Source: Pyrenochaeta sp. MPI-SDFR-AT-0127 (taxonomy: Eukaryota; Ascomycota; Dothideomycetes; Pleosporales; Cucurbitariaceae). From it: a stretch of 64,000 nt of DNA. Positions 10,875 through 22,529 of the stretch are shown piece by piece. A model generated the notes under the pieces. It searched no databases. It worked only from the letters and a program-made list of their open reading frames with translations, and was not told the origin of the DNA. The position numbers were made by a program, and so were the translations under genes. The stretch's first letter is position 1. Every line of letters begins with the position of its first letter. The stretch covers positions 62,001 through 126,000 of the forward strand of contig JAGTJM010000031.1 in NCBI GenBank assembly GCA_020747015.1. Direction: 5' to 3'.

Positions 10875-11275
10875 ATGTTGTTCAAAGCGGTAGTAATGCT
10901 CAGCGTCATGGCTGTGGTCGCAGACGCTGCCACTATTTACGTCTGCACTGGAGCCAAATACACCGGGGACTGCACCGACTTGGACGTATCTGCAGGCGAA
11001 TGCAGTATGTCTTTTTTCTTTTTGATATCCTGCATGTTAGTGAAGCACACTGACAGACTTTAGAGCTTCTCCCTAAAAACGATGCACTTTCCTCCGTCCG
11101 AATGAACTCATACAGTTGCACCTTTTATACGTACGTGGCTCATTACATTTGACAAAGCACAACTAACAAGAATAGCGATAAGGGTTGCTCCGGCCTTAAG
11201 ACCACGTTCAGCAGTGATCAGGAAAATCTTCGTGATGGAACTTTCAATGATCAACTGACCTCTGTTCGTTGTTAA
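10875..11275 (+). CDS. Small secreted cysteine-rich protein (effector candidate, crystallin-like pattern)
   Basis: Three exons: 10875-11004, 11064-11130 and 11176-11275; 98 aa. All junctions are GT-AG and in phase. Residues 1-18 are a signal peptide ending ADA-AT. The mature 80 residues have six cysteines, including YVCTGAKYTGDC near the start, CTFYTDKGCSG in the middle and a C-terminal VRC. The order of aromatic residue, Gly, spaced cysteines and the Cys-x2-Tyr-x4-Cys-x-Gly motif resembles small beta/gamma-crystallin-fold secreted proteins of fungi, but this is pattern-level inference. Size, signal peptide and cysteine content fit an apoplastic effector or antimicrobial protein. No homologue is claimed. 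Confidence 0.8.
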
Positions 11276-11928
11276 TTTACCCCTGGCGAACTAGAAGGAC
11301 TCCGTACAACTAGCGCCTTCTCAATGGGCAGCTCTTAAACCAGGTTAAGACCGACAATCTCTAGTCCTTGTGTCTAATATTGAAGAGTGGGGAACGAGTA
11401 TAGCAGTATGCAGTTAAATCCTTTAGAAAATCGGCGAAACATCAGAGTCCAAATTTTACTTTGCTTGGACTGCCAATAGCAATTCATAAGTGGTTCACCA
11501 TACATGTGCTCTATGCCGCCTATCTCATTGACGCCCTAATTACCTGTGATCAACTCGATCATCAGCTGCTCGCCGCTTGTATGCGGAATAGCATGACTTC
11601 CGCTTAACACTTTGCCAGGTCAACAATCATTTTCCAATATATTGCTAGGTACTTTATAGTATATCCTCTTGCTCTGGAGGTAGTGTGCATGTTTACCATC
11701 ATTTTGGAGACAATGTTGCTATCCCACTTGAAAAAGGACTGGAAGAACAAGTGGCAAAAGCATTGATCTACTTCCATTTCTATCAAAATCATATCTTGAC
11801 ATCAAATCACTCTGCATTTTCGTACCTTTCACGACATGAAAGATGCGACCAATCAATTAGTCGTTCGTTCTTGGCGACTGAATCTGATCTTGGTCTCCTC
11901 TGGTCACCAAAATTTTGGTATAATAATG
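11276..11928. other. Gene-poor AT-rich spacer
   Basis: No ORF with protein-like character. Nothing recognised beyond A/T-rich sequence. Confidence 0.5.
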
Positions 11929-12391
11929 TTACCAGAGACTCCCATAGTTTGCTTCTATGATGGATACAAAGCACTTGCCTTTTCCTAGGTGTTCTGCGTA
12001 GTAGTCTTTCATGTTTGAGTCGCAGACTTGGGCAGCATTCGCGACTCCAAATGAAGGGGCAACGCTGTTGTTTGTCCCGATTGTTAGTCATTATTAATGC
12101 TTGACCAAATATTCGAGCATCGAAAGAGTTGTACATGTCGGTAGAACCTTTGTTAGGCCAAATACAAGCAGACCCAAAGTACATGATGAATAAATAGACA
12201 CAGAAGCTCCCTCTCGAATCGAGCCTCCATATACTGCTTTATTCTTTGCCGAGATCAGAATAGCAATGTGCTTGATCGCCAGTCCCCGGTTCGTCTGCTT
12301 GGCTGGGGAAAATACGAGACCAAGCATTCTCATCATCCATTGCTGGAAAGATGTTTTTCTGCAGAAATAGCTCAAATGGATGCTTTTCATT
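11929..12391 (-). pseudogene. Decayed or mis-spliced protein gene fragment, family not recognised
   Basis: Reading the minus strand from about 12391, a protein-like frame (HPFELFLQKNIFPAMDDENA and onward) continues to a TAA at about 12228, then carries on in the same frame through a segment with MYFGSACIWPNKG and NSFDARIFGQAL. The coherent sequence then shifts frame near 12070 into a tail containing GVANAAQVCDSN and KGKCFVSII, ending in a stop at 11929-11931. A possible intron with a TGACTAAC branch point lies at the shift but does not join in phase. One stop plus one frame change suggests a relic; an unusual intron pattern is the alternative. Base composition is A/T-rich, compatible with repeat-induced mutation. 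Start is unknown. Confidence 0.35.
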
Positions 12392-13909
12392 AGATCAAGT
12401 TCACAGCCTCTATTGGTGACTCGCGAAGTGGCATATACAATTTTAAGTATTGAGAAGGATTTCAGCTGCGAGTGTTTACCATTTCATCCATTGCGCTTCG
12501 CAAATTCAGAAGCATATCTTTGCAGCTGGGCTGTGCAGCTAAAGCAAGATTCCGCGCCCATTTTCCAACATATTGCCACAGGAAGCTCGCATTCCATCCG
12601 GGTTAAACTCCGCTACGTAAGCTTGTTCCAGTTGTGAGTATCAGCAGAAATACGAAAATCGAATAACTACATTTGGAAGGTCAAGTGAAGCAGAGAATCG
12701 TGATTAGGTGAGAGGCAGACTGCAATCGACAAGAAAGCGAACAGAGAACAGTAAGTGTCAAGCACTGTAGAAGGCAGAAGGCCTTGTTGATGACACGTTT
12801 TCGAGAGCTCCTGCTGGCACGTGACATCCCCTATATCATCCAATCTATAAGTATGAAAGACCATGTTAGGCGAGTGTATAATGTGCAATAATTTATCGAA
12901 ACACTGCACAAGCAAATATCATGACTGTATGATGACTAGCGCATATGCCGTTGTGTGTGATCGAAATTCGAATTAGATATATAAAATCATAAATGTTACT
13001 CTTTCAGCTATCAAGGGCTCAATTATGGACATGATTGTCCCTATCCAAGTGAAAATTTCATGCTTCAGGACAATACGAGCCAGACGACGCACAATTCATT
13101 GTCTTGTAAAGGTAGTAAAGATCTATAGACAAGAATCGGAAGCTCTGTGTAAAAACGGCGTTATGCGTACTTGCCCACCTTCATCCTAACGCATATAGGT
13201 TTCCCGCTACGAGTATCACAGAGCTCTTCCTCCTTCTCGCCGCCATAAAGGCGAATGCTTCCCTTGCTTACTTAATTTTAGCATATTCAACTTACGGTTG
13301 CACACTTTGTTATTCGAAAATATAAAATCTCGGTGATATTATATTGTGGCAATACACTTCATCTTTCCCGGACAGTAAGACCTCAATCATAATAAGATAG
13401 TGGCTCATTGCAGCAACAAGAGGCTCCTCTGCGGTAGGCTAGAAGTGATGTGATACTAGAACAAATCCATGAACTGCAGTTTTGTTGTATTCCAAACATG
13501 CTGTAGCATGAATGCAGACCGCATGCAGGAGATAGGATATGGTAATGTCGATTGGCCAACCAGCGGATGTAAGTAGGTCTGAGAAATGGCAATCAAGGGA
13601 TCATATGCTGAGGCAGGTTTTGGCGAGACGCAGCATTGGGGCTGAGTCATCCTCTCGCCGACCTCGGCCTTCCACCAAGCCACGCTCTGCGTGTTATGTT
13701 TATGGTGTTCTACAGCAGAGTTCCCGTTTGGTGCCTTCTCAGTAAGAACGCTTTATACCATAGATATATAGAGTCGTAACAGCACATCATCTCAGATCCA
13801 TAAGGTGTACAGCACCTGAATCCACACACTACAGCAATTTGGCAATCTCACAGTTATTCTCCACCTGATTGTAGATCAATAAAGCACCCTAGCCACCTAA
13901 GTATTCAGC
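12392..13909. other. Gene-poor AT-rich spacer
   Basis: Only short ORFs without protein-like features on either strand. The last 120 bp are the leader of the F-box/SMI1 gene. Confidence 0.5.
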
Positions 13910-14854
13910 ATGACTATCGACAGTCTCCCCAAAGAGCTTCTTCTTATGGTCACAGACCATCTTCCTGTTTCTTCCATCGAGTGTCTCGCTTTAACTCTCA
14001 ATGGACAGATCACGGCCACCTGCCTCCCTCTGTTGCAGCCATTATTCGCCCGCCGTCGCCATTTCAAGCGTATGACAGCTCGCTTCGGACAGTTCGACTT
14101 CGACTCCGCGCTTGAGTTCACTCTAATTGATGATTATCGTGAGGAACTCGAGATTCCGGACGAGGCAGAACTGCGCAAGCCCACCGCATCGGAACGATTA
14201 CAGCTTCTCGAATACCTGAAATTAAAGGAAGATCTACGCTGGCTACAACCATTGGATGAAAAGACGGCTGAGGAGATGGAATCGTATCAAAACTCCCGGC
14301 CCCTCGGTGCGAAGGAACTAGAAGATCTGCAAGCGGACGCTAAGAGCGTGGGAGTTGAACTTCCTCCATCGTTTGTAAAGCTCTTCGCAGACCAAGAGCT
14401 ACTAGCTCGTATCCCAAGCAGTCGAGCTAGCTACTTTCAGGTTTCGGGCGGTCTCCGCAAGGTCCCTGCATCGATCGATCAAGGTGCAGGCGGCTACAGT
14501 ATATCCATGTACTCAGATCAGCAAGGCTGCTGGTACTGGATATTGTATCTAGAACCAGGCGCTGAAGGGGCACATTGCATTCTGGGTTCGCCCTGGGACT
14601 CAGGCATGGACCAAGATGACCTTTGGGAAGAGGCGAGAATTTCGCTTGCTGGAACAGAGCAAGAGAAAAGTTCCGCCAGGCCATTGGCAACTATGCAAGA
14701 GAATGAAGTCACCTTGGAGGCTTTGGGATTCGAGGAGTGGTTAGCCATGACCTACTTTGAGGAGTGGCTGTGGTTCATTTGCCACGGAGAGGGGATAGCT
14801 GAAAGCGGTTTGAAAGAATATGTCAAAAGGATGTATGTTAGGGAGGAAATTTAG
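13910..14854 (+). CDS. F-box-like protein with SMI1/KNR4-like region
   Basis: Single-exon ORF of 314 aa with its ATG preceded by TCAGC. Residues about 4-30 (SLPKELLLMVTDHLPVSSIE) have the LP-x-E-x2-x2-I/V-x2-L pattern of a fungal F-box. Residues about 145-240 resemble an SMI1/KNR4-like domain: an LPPSFVKLF segment, then a Gly/Tyr-rich middle and WYWILYLEPG. The remainder is acidic with a Trp-rich end. F-box proteins recruit targets to SCF ubiquitin ligases; SMI1-like domains are protein-interaction modules. Both domain calls are motif-level. No signal peptide or membrane segment is seen. Confidence 0.7.
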   Translation: MTIDSLPKELLLMVTDHLPVSSIECLALTLNGQITATCLPLLQPLFARRRHFKRMTARFGQFDFDSALEFTLIDDYREELEIPDEAELRKPTASERLQLLEYLKLKEDLRWLQPLDEKTAEEMESYQNSRPLGAKELEDLQADAKSVGVELPPSFVKLFADQELLARIPSSRASYFQVSGGLRKVPASIDQGAGGYSISMYSDQQGCWYWILYLEPGAEGAHCILGSPWDSGMDQDDLWEEARISLAGTEQEKSSARPLATMQENEVTLEALGFEEWLAMTYFEEWLWFICHGEGIAESGLKEYVKRMYVREEI

Positions 14855-16331
14855 AAGGTTCCACCGTTTCTCATTCTCTATTAAATGGCCCTCAGATCTG
14901 TCTGTTATTGGTTTACATCTCCAAGTAAATTACACCAATTGCCGACATACCGGTGGAAGTCTTTGGAGGGTATAGACCTGCTTTTGTAGACTACCTGTTT
15001 GAGCGTTCAAAACTGCCATATGATTTCAGTAGCATGAAATCACCACAGCGTCATTTGAGAACAACGGCCCCCAAGCTCATCTGCACGACGTTCTCAGCGA
15101 AATACGCCGAATGGAAGTACCCTGGAATCACGAAGACGATCTGCACGCTGTTGATCCCCTAGACAATGTATTTGACGCAACTTCGTATGGTTGAAGTCTC
15201 AAACTCGATCGATCGATGTTCGAAACGACATCCGTCAGGGACAGCGGGTCGCTACCCAAACACCGCAGAAGCTAAAATAGTCTACGCTGGCTACCGCAGT
15301 GGCTACCAACAAGTCCCTCTCGAAGCAAAACACTCGATGAATCATCGATTCGATGTATACGAGCGCCATCAGCAACAAAACCTTGTGGCCAATTTGATCC
15401 AATACTATTCACCAACAACAAAAAATCAATAATGCTTCACCGCCTGTAACATGCGCCAAAACCAGAAAAAACGCGCCCGTGACCTGTTCACTCGCGAAAT
15501 ACTCCTGATTTCAAAACACCAACCATGCCCCGCTCACCGATCTTCCGACGATCATGCCCCAATCAATCAAAGGACCCCCCTCTGTGCCGATCCCCCAGAT
15601 TCGATCACACGAACAAGGGCTTGGCTGAGCGTGACTTTGGCGGTACTTCGCCGCCCTATTGATCCGGGTCCGATAGCCACCAAGCCGCTCTAGCGCTCGA
15701 GCTAAGGAAAGCGAAAACGAAAACCTGGGGAAAGCGCCTTGGCCCTGCAAGCCCCGCGGGATGGGACCGGTTGGGCGTGGTGGTCGGAGATGGTCCGAGT
15801 TTGTGGAGATTTGGGCATTTTTGTGCATGATTACGCGTTTGGTGTGATGCAAGATATGAAATGGTGCTTAGGCAGATGAGAGTGCTATTCGATGGTGCAG
15901 AGCTTGCTGAGCGATTTTGGTGGCTCAGGGCGATGAGACACTATTGCTCAAACATATTGGTCAAGTTGACGGTCGGTAGAAGTGGAGATACGCGCTGGGG
16001 CGATGATAAGGCGATTCGACCTGGCTGCGGGAGTTTGAGGTCATGATGATCGAAAATGATAGGTTAGCATGTCGAGGTAAATGGTCGTAATGATATTATT
16101 CATTTCACGCGTGGAGTGTGTCGCATACATTGGGAAAATTGCAAAGATATGAGTAACAGCATTTGATATTCATCATTCATAGACGAGGTATATACAGTTG
16201 TGCGCTATGAAGCGAGGTTTCAAACAAAAATTCAAACGATTGGTATTAGCGACATGATTTCAACATCCTCCACCCATACAGATTCATACATCCCCTAGTC
16301 ATTATATCTTCTAACTCATAATCGACTTCAC
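14855..16331. other. Intergenic, nothing supported
   Basis: ORFs at 15166-15432 and 15451-15693 have no recognisable features and opposing overlapping ORFs. The last 250 bases (16080-16331) are the 3' UTR side of the hexose transporter. Confidence 0.5.
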
Positions 16332-17992
16332 CTAAGCAGTCTTCTCATAGTTTTCGTTGTACTGAGCGCTACGCTTGCGGGTAGCCTCGTTCTCGATATC
16401 AGTCAAGCTCATGCGGCGGTTGTCACCGTGGACTTGCTGGACATCCTGGAAGGAGACAGTAGGAACGAAGCCGGGAGACTTCCAGGCCTGGGAAACCTTG
16501 CCGTAAAGCTCGTCGACCTGCTCGAGGGAAAGACCCTTGGTCTCGTAGATCATAGCCCAGACAAAGAAGATGCAAATGAAGCAGCATCCGCCCCAGACGA
16601 AGAACACCTTAGCGCCCATGTTGGCGTTACCAGGGCCGGGGTTGACCATGTAGGGTGTGGCATAACCGATGGCAAAGTTGAGGAGCCAGTTGGAGGCAGT
16701 GGTCATAGACAGAGACTTGGCACGGACCTTGAGCGGGAAGATCTCACCAGTGACAACCCAAGCGACTGGGCCCCATGAGCAGGCGAAGAAGAAGATGTAG
16801 ATGCAGACGAATGCAATCAGAGCCTTCTGGGCAGACTGGTTGTCAATTCCGGCAACAGTTCCAGTGATAGCGACGATGAACTGGCAGACAGCCATACCGA
16901 TAGCACCGAAGAGCAAAAGGTTGCGGCGACCCCACTTCTCGACGAGGTAAAGACCGGGGAAGGTGGAGGCGACGTTGACGCAAGATGTGATCATGGTGAC
17001 GGTGAAAGGGTTATTGATGCCAGAATTCTGGAAGAAGGATGTTCCATAGTAGAAGATGAAGTTGACACCAGTAAGCTGCTGAAGAGCTTGGAGGGCGCAA
17101 CCAGTCGCGAGACGCTTACCAAGGTTGCCCTTGAAGCAGTCTGCGTATGTGGCCTTACCGAGAGAAAGTTCGTACTCGTGGTTGGCAGTGATCTCGGACA
17201 ACTCCTCAACGAGAGCTGGGTGGTCAACGGGAAGCTTACGAAGAGTAGAAAGAGACTGAGCAGCCTTTTCTGGGCGACCCTTCTTAATGAACCAACGAGG
17301 AGTCTCTGGTAGCCAGATGCAACCAACGAAGAGAATTATGGCCCAGGCAAATTGAACAGCAATGGGGATGCGGTAAGATCCAGTATCTGGGCGATCCTTG
17401 GTGGAGTTGTTGACGATGGCAGCAAGGAGAAGACCGATAGTGATGGCAAGCTGGTAGCAACCAACGATGGCACCACGAATCCATTTGGGAGCGGTCTCAG
17501 ATTGGTAGAGAGGAATGGTGGCACTGATCATACCAACTCCGTAACCCGCGAAGAAACGTCCGGCGACGAACAAAGGAATAGCGGTGGCGATTGTCTGGAG
17601 GACGACACCAACGCAGAAGACGACGTTGCAAGCAACGAGGCCCAAGCGACGACCAAGGAGATCGGCAGTGGGAGCAGCAGTCAGGGCACCAAAGAAGGTA
17701 CCGGCAGAGAGGATGGAGACGATCAAGGAGGTCTGGTCAGAGGTGACGTCGGCCAAATCATCCTTGGGGTTGATATAGCCGGTACTGAAGAGCTCTCTCC
17801 AGTGAGCCATCCCAAGAATACCACCGATGGTACCAGTGTCATATCTGTGGAAGTTAGAATGAGGCTTTCATGAAAACATTTGAGAGAAACATACCCGAAC
17901 AACACACCACCGAAGGCAACGAACAATCCGACCAAGATGGCTGGGAACGTCGACCCCGCGACGCCTTCCGGCTTCTTCAACATTAAACCCAT
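16332..17992 (-). CDS. MFS hexose transporter (high-affinity glucose transporter type)
   Basis: Two exons, 17992-17895 and 17844-16332; 536 aa. The 50-nt intron interrupts the first transmembrane helix motif FG|YDTGTIGG, a common position in this family. Sugar-transporter hallmarks in order: GYDTGTIGGILGM, the loop ADLLGRRLG, GRFFAGYGVGM, PLYQSETAPKWIRGA, PETPRWFIKKGR, QQLTGVNFIFYYGTSFF, and YETKGLSLEQVDELY near the C-terminus. Twelve hydrophobic segments are evident, giving a plasma-membrane proton/sugar transporter. Codon use is strongly biased to C-ending codons, unlike the accessory genes, suggesting high expression. The closest families are fungal high-affinity glucose transporters; substrate specificity cannot be set from sequence. 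An alternative ATG lies three codons downstream. Confidence 0.93.
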
Positions 17993-20900
17993 GGTGGGAA
18001 GCTGTCTTCGAAGGAGACAAAGAGGTAAATTATAAGAGAAGGTTGACTTGCAACTTCAAAGAAGTAGTCGTGTACACAGAAGAGGGAATGTCTGGGGCGG
18101 GACAGCTATGTTTAAGTACTCAGGGACATGTGCTCCCGCAATCCTACAGAGTCCCATGGGCAAGCGTCTAGTCTGGAGGCTGGAAGCGTGGAGTCGGCCC
18201 GCTAGCGACATGATTGGATGTTGGAGATAGGTCCGACGGTGGTGGGGATCTTAACACAAAGCTCTAACCGGTCTAGTGATGAAGCTAAGGCGTACCAGAC
18301 GGGGACCACTCATGCGTCCCACATTTCCGTTGGACCAAATCATGGTGAACTAGTAGTGCTCAGTAAGCTCAGATCTGTGGATATTTGAATTGTGAGATCC
18401 AGCTCACGCCACAGCGTTCAACACTTCACAACACGCGCCTCGTTGCTGGAGCGCCATGAAAATTCGGTTGAGGGGCTCGAGAGTGGTGTGACACCCGAAA
18501 CGGATTTCTTTGATGCGTCTGATCACCGGGCAGGTGAAATCATGTTGCCGAGGCGAAAATGGTGGCGGAACAAAGGGGTGTTGATTGGACACTAGGGTCT
18601 GGACACTGGCCTAGCGTATAGTGATCTGTCAAACCAGCATTGTGCATACCGCAAACCGCTGACCTCATCTTGGAGATCGTGCGTTTGCCAATCGCGAGCA
18701 CTCGTCGTTGTGGGTACACGGCACAGTGAACTATTGTCGGGCGTGGCACAGCATAGTGATGAGAGTGTTTTCTCTCCTCGGAAGATCGCAGGTGCCTAGC
18801 TAAGATGATCCCCATTCCCAGGAGATTGATAGTTGACTACCAATGACATGCTGCCCCTTTGGGGCCCACCAGAGGTTCATCGCCCTGCACAACGGACCCT
18901 GCTGGACTGACATTGGGGGAACATGGGCGCTTCGGTCAGAAAGTGTGCCGGGGATCCCCCGACCGGTTTCGGCAAGGCAATGGAAGGATTCTAGAATATT
19001 GCAAGCCCTGTACGTAGGGTCCTCGTACCTCTGCTCAGAAGTTGAGGCCGCCTGGGTGTCCGTGAAAGGGTGGAGCGGACATGGGGACGTCGGCGGGGTG
19101 GGAATAGACAGTATAGCGCCAGCAGATTTTGCTTCTGGCCATGGGATGGTTACAACGAAACAATGGGGCAGCGGGGTGCATTAGTTCCCTGTAATGCCCC
19201 GGAGGCTCAACAAGCACTGCGTGGCACGCTTGTTCGGCTTAGCGCGGTCTCGACCGCCGAAATGGGTCGGCTAAGGAAGCCTCAAACTGGAGGCTGGGGT
19301 TACTTTGGACGAACTCCCGGGAGGATTCTGTATGCACTAGCCCACATGGGCCTGGCGACCGTGAGGTATTTGGATCCTGGGACGTGCTTGAGAGAGCTTT
19401 TCACAGGGTGACATATCGGCCACGCCGTTCAACAAACGGCGTTACTTGGACTAGGTACTCTCTCCTCATCGAATCTGGTGGGTCATGCGATGAAATGGCC
19501 CCTCTTGCTGAAGCGCGTCGCCCTGTGGAGATGAAGCCAGTCGCCGCGTGAACCGTCGCGATGGTGTCGTGACGTGCGGAGTCGTGATGATCTACGGACT
19601 GCTCTCCGTCATTGATGAGACGCTCCAACGCGATGCGGGTAAATCTTGCGGGGAACCAGGCTGGCGTACACAACGAGATCACGAGGTCCAAAGGTATTGG
19701 GGGTGTCTCACGATGCCTGGAGATGTGCTGGTTGCATCCCGGCTGCAGAATCATGACGGCGTCAGGTTGAATCAAGCCTAGCGGCCAAGGCCGATCCCTC
19801 GGCAACGTCACAATGGCAATGGGATATGAACGCCTCCATGCCCGTGCTTGTCCACGGGAGCACCTTCACTTGAATCAGTCTCGTCCATGTCCAAATGCTG
19901 AAGAAGCACAGCTGAGATGGCGCTGGTTTGTTGAGTTAACTTCGAGTTCTAGGACTTCGAGGACGTCGATGGGGCGAAAGCCAACCGAGAGCCCGCATGA
20001 GATCCTTAGCAACGGTAGCCGGACAAAGACAAGCCATGGCGGTGGCTGATCGCATGCATCATTGCGATACTTAGCAGCAAGAGATGTTGTTCCCGATGCT
20101 CAAAGCCGGCTAATGCAGTTTATTCGCCCATAACCATCCTCCACCATTACGAAGTCAAGCAATAAATATGTTGCAAAGAGTCTTGGACAGAAGCGATGAC
20201 CATCTATCACAACACTTTGCCAGGCCGTCTGCAGGCTGCGTAATATTCCCTCAACTCTCCGCGGAGCGAGCGCCCAACCATAGGCTTCTATGGCATGGAC
20301 AGCTATCGCAATGTACTCAAAACGGTTTACCTTCATTCCATACCTCAAAGAGGCCCAAGCTTTGGTGCTTGCATGCGGCCTGCATGGTGCTTCCGAAGAA
20401 CTTTCCATGTCGTCAGGGTTGGATGCAGTCAGCAGCCTTTTATCGGCGTTGTATGTGGATTGATGCCGACACCGAGTTTCTTGAGTAGAGTATTTCCAGA
20501 GCATGCTTCTATAGCAGTAGATAAGCATACGGGCTGGGCCCTGCAAGCTAATCGTCTACTAGCACCTCGATTAAGAAAAGCCCATCCTCTTGCATCCGCT
20601 CCAGTCAAATGCTCAATTTTCAGCCACCAGGCGGATCCAGAATATACATCTGAGTTTGAGAGATGTTAATACGAACACGCAGTCCTACTAAAGATCATGA
20701 AACAGACACCGATCATCATTCCGAGACATTTTTCTGCCGCAATCAATCTGCCGCAAGGCAACCCGGTGACATTCGTGGCACCTCAACCCGACCCAGAAAA
20801 AAGTTCGGTCGTATTCATTTCCCTAGCTGGCCCCAGAATAGTGTGAAGGAGGAAATGACACACATTTTCAAAAGATTGAAGCGTCCAAAGGGCAGTGGCT

Positions 20901-22529
20901 ACGTCTCGCTGAATGCAAAGTTCTAGTCGCTCTTTCGGTTATCTTCCTCCTCAGTATTTCCTCGTTCTCAAAACTCGGTCATTCCTTTTACTCGGTCTCT
21001 TTCTGTTTATATCTAGGTATTGTGACTGTAACTGTATCGAATTTACAGCGTACATCACAGCGTGAGCTAGTAGACCCTCATAGTCCACTATAATCAGAGT
21101 TCCGGAGGTTTACTTCAACTGGGACACATAGCAGCAAGAAAGACAGGAGATATATGCATTTTTGCAAGCATTTTCAAATCTTCAGTCTCCCTGGCTTCTT
21201 TCTTACAAGCTCTCATTCAGTCTACCAATCTCCATCAGAAAATCACCCTCCTCATTATCCTGCATGAGTTTGTAGCTAGTACGGTTTTCGTTAGACTAAC
21301 TTCAACTTCGCTTTTATCCTTATCCCGTCCAAGTCCACCATTTCCTGCTCCACGACTCCATGCCGCCCGTGCCAGAGAACCACGTTCGTAGACGACTTCC
21401 CGCGCTCTCACGATCTGCGATCGCTTTAGTAATGAGCATCAATGCAAAGCCGCGGGCAATAAGAGCTATGAAAAGCGGTCATAGCTTCAAGTCTTCGATG
21501 TGAACTTGACTGATTTCAGCCCTCTTGGGGTTCGAAAACGGGATTGAGGCGAGGCGAGGCTCTCCAGCAGACAAAAGAAAAAAAAGTAGCATGACAAGCT
21601 AGGAGATGGTCGGAAAGTTGAGTCACTATCAAACTGGAACTAATACTGTACTGTCAAGTGTAGAATTGGACCAATCAACCGATATTCTTATAGACTCTCA
21701 CATAGAGGCTGAAGGAATTAGGCTTAATCCGGATGCTTCGATGAAATTCGGAACCGCTCCAGATAGCGCGTTGCTACAGGATGATTTTGTCTGGGTTGTG
21801 CACTACTAAGAGCGACTTCATGAATTCGGACCAGCTATACACATACCATCGGAGTCATCAAGCCATATCACCTGTTTCGAATGGCAGTGTAAGACAATTT
21901 TTGGGAATTATGAAGCGTATAGCCATGATATTCTGCAGTTTGTGCTTCTACCACATCCTAGAGACCACTCTAGTTCTCGTTAACCAGCCGCTCTGCCGTT
22001 CTAGTGATCCATACCCCCAGGCGCACTCTCAATAACTGTTTCTATTTCACGTTCTGTGACTTTTTCCTAAACCACCCACTTAACATAACATCATGAGTTG
22101 AAAACTTGTTCTTCTCAACCGAATATGAGGTACTAGCGGAAGCATATGCGGTATTCATTGAAAGTTGGATTTTTACTTTGACATGCCATTTTGCTCATTA
22201 TTTCCGGCATACTCAAATTGAATGTTGTACCTGACTTGGCGGGCCGTGCACCTTGACCGATTCCATACTCGAGCAGCATGACCTTGCTCTTCTGAAGCTG
22301 TTCAACCAGTAACAGTAACCTTCAGACCCATTGATAAGAAAAATAGGATGGACAATACTGTCTTTGACAATGTACTCAGCTCTTCAAGTCCTTCAAACCG
22401 CTATTCGTTACGACGTGTGGCGGCGATACGACAGCGTATATACTCTCTGAATTGTCGTTGCAACAACACCAACTTTTCAATGGCTCAGTCCAAGGAGTTT
22501 CTACCAAACCTTTGATCAACTGTGCGGGG
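17993..22529. other. Long (4.5 kb) intergenic region upstream of the hexose transporter
   Basis: No convincing gene on either strand despite several 60-140-codon ORFs (for example 18843-19184 and 19401-19811), which overlap each other in opposite directions and lack features. A GGGGATCCCC palindrome at about 18951 contains opposed GGGG cores as in carbon-catabolite repressor sites. The first 2 kb are G/C-richer than the rest; 20930-22520 is A/T-rich. Confidence 0.5.

Noticed and set aside
16428..17873. Plus-strand ORFs of 74-173 codons
   Set aside because: Antisense shadows of the hexose transporter, caused by its strong C-ending codon bias.
18843..19811. Three ORFs of 113-136 codons
   Set aside because: They overlap on opposite strands and have no domain, signal peptide or family resemblance.
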